10,878 nt of DNA from JANNMJ01 sp031397815 (GTDB lineage: Bacteria > Bacteroidota > Bacteroidia > Cytophagales > Hymenobacteraceae): positions 1 to 10,878 of the forward strand of contig JANNMJ010000022.1 of the NCBI GenBank assembly GCA_031397815.1. Reading direction: 5' to 3'. The translations under genes were made by a program, and so were the position numbers. Each line of letters starts with the position of its first letter. The stretch's first letter is position 1. Under the pieces are notes generated by a model, which had not been told where the DNA came from, ran no database searches, and saw only the letters and a program-made list of their open reading frames with translations. This document shows positions 6,412 to 10,878 of the stretch, piece after piece.

Positions 6412-6672
6412 CTAGTCCTGAATGGCTTGCACCAGTAACGGCGTGAGCTTGCCGTAATCCACGGCCCACATGTTCGTGACGGTGGCGCCGGTGTCGCCTT
6501 CCTTCACGGCTTCGGGGTAGATGCGGAAGAGGTCTTGGGCGAGGAAGCCGGTGGTGCGGTTGGCCGCGGCGGTGCCGATGAAGTTGTAGTCCTTCACTTC
6601 GATCTTCAACAAATCGGGAAGGCCGTAGTGGGTGGGGCGGATGTGTTCCTTGAGACGCTTATCCAATGCCGT
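6412..6672 (-). other. Degenerate peptidase S74-type chaperone domain in the 1352-aa gene
   Basis: Residues about 1267-1352 contain NTALDKRLKEHI, VKDYNFIG, TGFLAQDLFRIYPEAV and WAVDYGKLTPLLVQAIQ, the usual S74 landmarks. The catalytic serine position is Leu1269, codon TTG, and the domain is cut by TAG before its coiled coil. It lacks the ~75-aa insert of the other copy. Confidence 0.82.
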
Positions 6673-9600
6673 GTTATAGTACACCGTGTTGTTCGCCACG
6701 TTCGCGCCGATGGCGCCGATGGTGCCCGTACCGGCCTTATTGAAGATGATCATCTCCGAGCAGGTGGCGCAGGCGGGGTTGGTGGCGGGGATGTTGATGG
6801 TGATGACGCCGGTAGGGTCGGAGGCGGTGGAAGTGAGGATGAGCTGCTGCGCGCCGCTGCTCTCGATGTCGAGCTTGGCGTCCGGGGTGGTGGTGCCGAG
6901 GCCGAGGTTGCCGTTATCGATGAACCGCGCCCACTCCGTGATGACGTTGGCGCTCGTGGCGCTGCCGAAACGGATGCCCGCGTACACGTTGCCGCTGCCC
7001 TTTTGGTTGAGGAGCCACGTCTCGCCCTCGCCGAGCGAGCGGTTCCACTGGAGGTACGCCCCCTGATTGCTGATGCTCCCGAAGCCGCGCGCCAGCACGC
7101 TGTTACTCACACTCAGATCCCCGCTCTGCGAGAGCGTCATCAGGCTTGTCCCGACGGTGGAGTTGGCGTTGTAAGTCGCCCACTGAAACTGCCGGTTGGC
7201 GATGGCAGGTACCCCGAACGTGAGGGCGCTGGACTCCATAAACAGGCCCCAGCGTCCGGCACCGGAGTAGTTGCCGCTGCTGAAGGCGTCGTAGCCGCGC
7301 GTAATCAGCGGGCGGTCCTGCGAGTTGAGCACTACGCCGAGCGGGCCGCTTGCGGCGATGTTGCCCACCACGTCGAGCTTCTGGGCCGGGGTGCTGGTGC
7401 CGATGCCCACGTTGCCGGTCGCGCGGTACACGTCGGACCCGTTGACCTGCCACGGCAGGTTCACGAAGTTGCTGCCATCGAGAATAGGAGCCGTGGTGAC
7501 CGGTGCTGGCGTCAGCGTAATAGAACCCGCGCCGGTACCCACGCCAGCGGTATACGTGGTGTTGGCGGTAGTGTTGACCAGCACCCACGACGACCCACCA
7601 CCCGCGCCCCCCGACCCACCGGCACCGCCGCCGTAGTAGCCGCCGCCGCCGCCCGTGAACAGCGTCGACGCGGAGCCGCCCTGCCCGAAGGTGCCGTTGC
7701 CGACGTTGTTGTACCCGGTGCCGCCACCCGTCTGCGTGGCCCCCTGCCCGACCTGCAAGCCGCTGCCAGCCGCGCCGTTGGGGGCGCCGCCGGCGCCGCC
7801 CGCCACTCCCGAGGCCGCGCCGCCGCCACCGGCCGCCACCACCACGCGGAAGGTGGTAGAGGTGCCGCGCCGCACATCGGACGCGCCGCCGCCGCCGCCG
7901 TTCAGCTCGTAGGCGTTGCCGCCGCCGTTATAACCGCCGCCGCCGGGGGTATTGGGCGTAGCCGAGGCGGTGCTGCCGATGCCGCCGACGTACACGTTTA
8001 GGGTTTCGCCGGGGGTTACGGTGAGGGTCGTCGTGACGCGGGCGCCCGCCCCGCCGCTGGCGCCGGTGCCATTGTTGCCGCCACGGCCGCCGATGGCCGT
8101 CACGGCCAGCTGCGTTACACCCACCGGCACCACATAGGTCTGCGGAGCGCCGGTAAAGCCGAACGTCTGCGTGGGCGGCTGGTAAGAGTCGATGACCGGC
8201 TCGTTCCAGGCGCCGCCATCCCAAGTGCTGAGGCGGTTGGTGGTGGTGTTATAGATCACGAGGCCCGTGGCGGGGCTGGCGATGGCGTCGCGCTCGGTGG
8301 TGGTCATGCGCGGCGGCAGGAAGCCGCGCACCGTGCTGCGGACTTCGAGCTGCGCCGAGGTGGCGGGCGTCGGGGCGTTGATGCCCACCGCGCCGAGGAG
8401 CGTCAGGCTGATGCCGCTGGTAGCGCCCGTCGATTGCCGGAGCAGGTTCGAGCCGAGGTTGATGCTGGTGGTGGCGGTGTGGTTGCCGAGGTTGTCGGCG
8501 CCGGAGGGCAGCGCGACGGTGTTGCCGCCGCTGATGGTCAGGTTCTGACCACTGACACTGAGCTGCTGGGCGTCGGTGCTGGCGGGCAGCGTGACGGTGT
8601 TGCTGCCGCTGATGGTCAGGTTCTGACCACTGAGCGAGAGGCTCTGGATTTCGTTGGTGCTAGACACATCGGGCAGCGTAACGCCGCTGCCGCCGCTGAT
8701 GCCGAGCGTCGAGCCGCTCAGGCTCAGGTTTTGCAGCTCGTTGGTGCTGGAAACGTCGGGCAGCGTCACGCCAGCACCGCCGCTGATGCCGAGCGTCGAG
8801 CCACTCAGGCTCAGGCTTTGCAGCTCGTTGGTGCTGGAGGCATCCGGCAGGGTCACGCCGGTCCCCCCGCCGATGCTCAAGCTGCTGCCGCTGAGCGAGA
8901 GGCTCTGGTTGTCGGCGTCGGCCACGGAACCGCCGTTGGTGAGGCTGATAAGGTTACCGCTCTTGGTGATCTGCTGATTGTCGGCGTCGACTACCGAGCC
9001 GCCGTTGGTGAGGCTGATGAGGTTGCCGCTCTTGCTGAGCTGCTGGGCGTCGGTGTCAATGCTGGCGGGCAGCGTGACGGTGTTACCGCCGCTGATGGTC
9101 AGGCTCTGGCCGTTGAGGCTGAGCTGCTGAGCGTCGGTGTCGGTGTCAATGTTGGCGGGCAGCGTGACGGTGTTGCCGTTGCTGATGGTCAGGCTCTGGC
9201 CGTTGAGGTTGAGCTGCTGAGCATCGGTGCTGGCAGGCAGCGTGACGGTGTTACCGTTGCTGATGGTCAGGCTCTGGCCGTTGAGGTTGAGCTGCTGGGC
9301 ATCGGTGCTGGCGGGGAGCGTGACGGTGTTACCGTTGCTGATAGTCAGGCTCTGGCCGCTGAGGCTGAGCTGAGGAAACGTACCCGGCACGTTCACGAAA
9401 TTGGCGCCGTCGAGCACGGGGGCAGCGAAGCTCGGGTACGTGATGGTGAGCGAGCCGTCGGCCGAAGTCCCAGCCACGCCGTAGCTGATGCCGCTGCTAC
9501 CCGTAGGCGTCACCCACGACGACCCGCCGCCCCCGCCCGCGTTGTACGCAGCGCCGCCGCCGCCGTAATACCCACCGCCCCCGGCGCCGCCGCCTGCCCT

Positions 9601-10470
9601 GGCGTTCCGGTAATCGCCGCCGATGTTGGCGTTGGCGTTACCGCCCGGTCCGCTCTGGGTGCCACCCCGCCCTCCGGCGAAGAAGCTGATGGGGCCATCC
9701 TGGCCGTTGCTGCCCGTGGGCGCGCCACCGTTTCCACCCGCCGACTGGCCCGGAATGTCGTTGTAACCACCGCCGCCGCCGCCGCCCGCCACCAGCAGGC
9801 GGTTCAGCCCGACGGCATCGGCCGTGGCCGTGGCCCGACGCAGGTCGGTAGCGCCGCCACCGCTGCCGCCGACCTCATCGCCGGTGCCGCCGCCGTTGTA
9901 GCCGCCGGGTGAGGTGCCGACGGAGGACGCACTGCCTTTCCCCCCAACGTACACCGTCAGGGTTTCGCCGGGGGTTACGGTGAGGGTAGCCGTCACGCGG
10001 CCACCCACGCCGCCCGGCTGACCCGGGGCGCCGCTCCCGGCGCCGTACGGGTCTTGCCCGCCAGCGCCGCCTTCGGCCGTTACTTGCAGGCTCGTCACGC
10101 CCGCCGGTACTACGAAGGTCTGCGGGGCGCCGGTGTAGGCGAAGCTGCTAACCGCGCTGCCCACCTGCTCAGTGGCGCTAAGGGAGGCGTCCCAGCTCGT
10201 GCCGTTCCAGGTGTTGAGCTTGTTGGTAGTCGTGTTGTAGATGACGAGCCCGGCCGTGGGCGCGCTGATCAGGTCGCGCTGGGCCTGCGTCATACGCGGG
10301 GGCAGGAAGCCCTTGGTGGTGCTGCTCACCGACAGCGCCGCCGAAGCCGGCGCCGTACCACCGATGCCCACGCCGCCGCCCGTTTGGGCCATCGCGGGTA
10401 GCAGGCTCCCCAGTAAAAAGCTCAGCAGCAGGAGCGGCCGGCGAAACGGTCGGAAAGTAAAATACACCAT
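6412..10470 (-). CDS. Giant secreted fibre/adhesin-like protein, paralogue of the neighbouring gene, truncated by an in-frame TAG in its S74 domain
   Basis: The 1352-aa product begins with a signal peptide (about 1-29, RRPLLLLSFLLGSLLPAMAQ). Order: LPPRM/NTWNG segment (33-93); glycine-rich domain 1 (about 108-346); eleven ~26-aa beta repeats (about 366-657) of the type QxLSLxGxxLTISxGNTVTLP; second LPPRM/NTWNG segment (695-757); glycine-rich domain 2 (768-988); VGIGTSTP fibre segment; a block shared with the paralogue (1045-1123); a CxxC pair (Cys1234, Cys1237), its only cysteines; and an S74 chaperone domain from about 1267. The S74 motif reads LDKRLK, so the catalytic serine position is Leu1269 while Lys1274 is kept. 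The frame stops after AIQD at TAG 6412-6414, yet 44 further sensible codons follow to a TAA, giving an ancestral length of 1397 aa. Probably monocistronic, with its own upstream block shared with the other gene. It may be a gene in decay, a readthrough gene, or carry a sequencing error at one base. Confidence 0.9.
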   Translation of the reverse strand: MVYFTFRPFRRPLLLLSFLLGSLLPAMAQTGGGVGIGGTAPASAALSVSSTTKGFLPPRMTQAQRDLISAPTAGLVIYNTTTNKLNTWNGTSWDASLSATEQVGSAVSSFAYTGAPQTFVVPAGVTSLQVTAEGGAGGQDPYGAGSGAPGQPGGVGGRVTATLTVTPGETLTVYVGGKGSASSVGTSPGGYNGGGTGDEVGGSGGGATDLRRATATADAVGLNRLLVAGGGGGGGYNDIPGQSAGGNGGAPTGSNGQDGPISFFAGGRGGTQSGPGGNANANIGGDYRNARAGGGAGGGGYYGGGGAAYNAGGGGGSSWVTPTGSSGISYGVAGTSADGSLTITYPSFAAPVLDGANFVNVPGTFPQLSLSGQSLTISNGNTVTLPASTDAQQLNLNGQSLTISNGNTVTLPASTDAQQLNLNGQSLTISNGNTVTLPANIDTDTDAQQLSLNGQSLTISGGNTVTLPASIDTDAQQLSKSGNLISLTNGGSVVDADNQQITKSGNLISLTNGGSVADADNQSLSLSGSSLSIGGGTGVTLPDASSTNELQSLSLSGSTLGISGGAGVTLPDVSSTNELQNLSLSGSTLGISGGSGVTLPDVSSTNEIQSLSLSGQNLTISGSNTVTLPASTDAQQLSVSGQNLTISGGNTVALPSGADNLGNHTATTSINLGSNLLRQSTGATSGISLTLLGAVGINAPTPATSAQLEVRSTVRGFLPPRMTTTERDAIASPATGLVIYNTTTNRLSTWDGGAWNEPVIDSYQPPTQTFGFTGAPQTYVVPVGVTQLAVTAIGGRGGNNGTGASGGAGARVTTTLTVTPGETLNVYVGGIGSTASATPNTPGGGGYNGGGNAYELNGGGGGASDVRRGTSTTFRVVVAAGGGGAASGVAGGAGGAPNGAAGSGLQVGQGATQTGGGTGYNNVGNGTFGQGGSASTLFTGGGGGYYGGGAGGSGGAGGGSSWVLVNTTANTTYTAGVGTGAGSITLTPAPVTTAPILDGSNFVNLPWQVNGSDVYRATGNVGIGTSTPAQKLDVVGNIAASGPLGVVLNSQDRPLITRGYDAFSSGNYSGAGRWGLFMESSALTFGVPAIANRQFQWATYNANSTVGTSLMTLSQSGDLSVSNSVLARGFGSISNQGAYLQWNRSLGEGETWLLNQKGSGNVYAGIRFGSATSANVITEWARFIDNGNLGLGTTTPDAKLDIESSGAQQLILTSTASDPTGVITINIPATNPACATCSEMIIFNKAGTGTIGAIGANVANNTVYYNTALDKRLKEHIRPTHYGLPDLLKIEVKDYNFIGTAAANRTTGFLAQDLFRIYPEAVKEGDTGATVTNMWAVDYGKLTPLLVQAIQD
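7102..7338 (-). repeat. Shared ~78-aa block, copy in the 1352-aa gene
   Basis: Residues 1045-1123 run from GVVLNSQDRPLITRGYD through AGRWGLFMES and LTFGVPAIAN to the following SGDLSV. The block is almost the same as residues 1346-1423 of the paralogue, and long stretches of DNA match as well. It follows an LGVVLN start in both genes, with different sequence on either side. This indicates a mobile module exchanged or converted between the two genes. Confidence 0.88.
7507..8169 (-). other. Glycine-rich domain 2 (ALK/LTK-GRD-like) of the 1352-aa protein
   Basis: Residues about 768-988. Landmarks are FGFTGAPQTYVVPVG, ETLNVYVGG, GGGGGASDVRRG, RVVVAAGGGG, GGGGGYYGGGAGG, GGGSSWVLV and GAGSITLTP. 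It lies between the tandem beta-repeat stalk and the VGIGTSTP fibre segment. A (CCG)5 tract at 7886-7900 encodes part of the glycine run. Confidence 0.7.
8500..9375 (-). repeat. Eleven tandem ~26-residue beta repeats (about 78 bp each) inside the 1352-aa gene
   Basis: Residues about 366-657 consist of eleven imperfect units. Most follow QQLxLxGQxLTISxGNTVTLP plus a linker (ASTDA, ASIDTDA or DVSSTNEL); two units (about 477-522) are the variant SKSGNLISLTNGGSV with a DADNQ linker. Neighbouring units are nearly identical at the DNA level, for example the copies around 9140-9370. Each unit offers short beta strands with a turn, as in trimeric fibre shafts. The paralogue has no such array. Copy number is likely to vary by recombination. 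Confidence 0.92.
9433..10149 (-). other. Glycine-rich domain 1 (ALK/LTK-GRD-like) of the 1352-aa protein
   Basis: Residues about 108-346. Landmarks are FAYTGAPQTFVVPAG, ETLTVYVGG, GGSGGGATDLRR, RLLVAGGGGGGG, GGGAGGGGYYGGGG, GGGGGSSWVTP and ADGSLTI. It sits directly behind the signal peptide and an LPPRM/NTWNG segment and directly before the tandem beta-repeat stalk. Confidence 0.72.
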
Positions 10471-10529
10471 AAGGAAAGAGACGAGACGAGAGTCAGTAGC
10501 GCCACCCGCTCAGCGTAACGGGCATCGCC

Positions 10530-10580
10530 ACAAAGTTCCCGGCCCACTCCACGCAGCGATAGCGCATAACGATGCGACAA
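10530..10580 (-). promoter_or_regulatory. Conserved upstream block, probable promoter region of the 1352-aa gene
   Basis: Partner of the block at 5739-5789, ungapped over 51 nt. On the coding strand the 3' part is GGGAACTTTGT, with GAACTTTG as a weak match to the Bacteroidota -7 consensus TANNTTTG. It ends 59 nt before the ATG. Conservation confined to this stretch suggests a shared promoter or regulator site, so the two genes may be co-regulated while transcribed separately. Confidence 0.55.
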
Positions 10581-10656
10581 CGCCACCCTTCTGGTCGACT
10601 CGGGTTCGCTCGATTCACGAAGACGAATTGCGAAGGCTGCCCCTGTGCATGATCCC

Positions 10657-10682
10657 GGGGTAGATTTCTGCGAAATCACCCC
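10657..10682. repeat. GATTTC-tgc-GAAATC hairpin, second family member
   Basis: GGGGT (10657-10661) pairs with ACCCC (10678-10682), and GATTTC (10663-10668) with GAAATC (10672-10677), leaving one bulged A. It is the inverted form of the hairpin at 5937-5971. It runs into a run of nine C residues (10679-10687). Confidence 0.78.
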
Positions 10683-10687
10683 CCCCC

Positions 10688-10725
10688 GAATCGCGCGGGG
10701 CTCCGGCCCCGTGCGGGCTATTCGC
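10688..10725 (-). repeat. 38-bp repeat, inverted partner of 1-38
   Basis: Perfect 38-bp inverted match to the left window edge, so the two copies bracket both genes. A decayed second unit follows at about 10723-10744 (CGCGGGGCTCTGGCCCGCAC against CGCGGGGCTCCGGCCCCGTG), which argues for a dispersed repeat family rather than a unique terminal repeat. Confidence 0.88.
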
Positions 10726-10774
10726 GGGGCTCTGGCCCGCACCCGAGACGGGTACGTAGGGGCGCGGGTAGCCC

Positions 10775-10878
10775 GGCGCGGCGGGTAGCCCGGGGTAGTC
10801 GGCGCGGAGCGCCGCCAACCCCGGGCTGTGGAGAAGAACCCCGTTGGGGTTCGCGTGATGTGTTCAATCGGGGAACCC
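10775..10878. repeat. REP/BIME-like repeat cluster, copy 2, cut by the window end
   Basis: Second copy of the cluster at 5813-5916. Its first hairpin keeps the GCCCGGGGT arms and the CGGCGC/GCGCCG inner stem; the GAACCCC-gtt-GGGGTTC hairpin follows. The second GAACCCC hairpin is truncated at the end of the window. It lies further from the gene start than copy 1 because about 190 nt of other repeats intervene. Confidence 0.85.

Larger units (their letters stand above)
10471..10878. other. Upstream intergenic region without a gene
   Basis: These 408 nt hold the leader of the 1352-aa gene, its 51-nt upstream block, the GATTTC hairpin, a C9 run, the 38-bp repeat and the second REP-like cluster. 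The stretch 10581-10650 shows nothing I recognise. No coding frame here looks real. Confidence 0.75.

Noticed and set aside
6535..8001. 488-aa plus-strand open frame
   Set aside because: Antisense shadow of the 1352-aa gene with no recognisable domain.
8500..9375. Possible CRISPR array because of regularly spaced repeats
   Set aside because: The units are contiguous ~78-bp coding repeats in frame, without unique spacers or cas genes.
8434..9912. 492-aa plus-strand frame with regular internal repeats
   Set aside because: The repeats are only the reverse complement of the tandem beta-repeat array on the minus strand.
10679..10687. Run of nine C as a phase-variation tract
   Set aside because: It lies about 100 nt upstream of the conserved promoter-like block and outside any coding frame, so a switching role has no support here.

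Overview
The window is high-GC DNA whose protein motifs fit a member of the Bacteroidota. A Hymenobacter-like Cytophagales bacterium is my best guess, from the LPPRM...NTTTxxxNTWNG modules, the VGIGTTTP fibre repeats, the DNLGNH motifs and the absence of Shine-Dalgarno sequences. The genus is an inference. The window holds two very large genes, both on the minus strand, and the rest is intergenic DNA packed with palindromes.

Reading along the minus strand, the first gene (10470 to 6412, 1352 aa as read) and the second (5692 to 80, 1870 aa) encode paralogous secreted fibre-type proteins. Each has an N-terminal signal peptide and two copies of a composite module: an LPPRM/NTWNG segment followed by a glycine-rich domain laid out like the ALK/LTK-type GRD. 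Beta-rich fibre repeats follow, and each ends in a peptidase S74-type intramolecular chaperone domain like that of phage tail spikes and fibres. Both also share a nearly identical ~78-aa block. The likely role is a trimeric surface or released adhesin; no function is proven by the sequence.

The 1352-aa gene has two lesions in its chaperone domain. An in-frame TAG (6412-6414) removes a 44-residue coiled-coil tail, which remains readable down to a TAA at 6277-6279 and matches the intact paralogue. The position of the S74 catalytic serine is leucine (TTG, one base from TCG). The paralogue keeps the Ser/Lys pair and its tail.

The 5693-6276 gap contains no gene. It holds a shared 51-bp promoter-proximal block, REP/BIME-like hairpins with a GCCCGGGGT core, a 229-bp imperfect palindrome, and two hairpins directly abutting the original TAA. 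The upstream region of the other gene (10471-10878) repeats the 51-bp block, a 104-bp ungapped copy of the REP-like cluster and a GATTTC hairpin. It also carries a 38-bp sequence found inverted at positions 1-38. No RNA genes, CRISPR arrays, transposases or plus-strand genes are supported.
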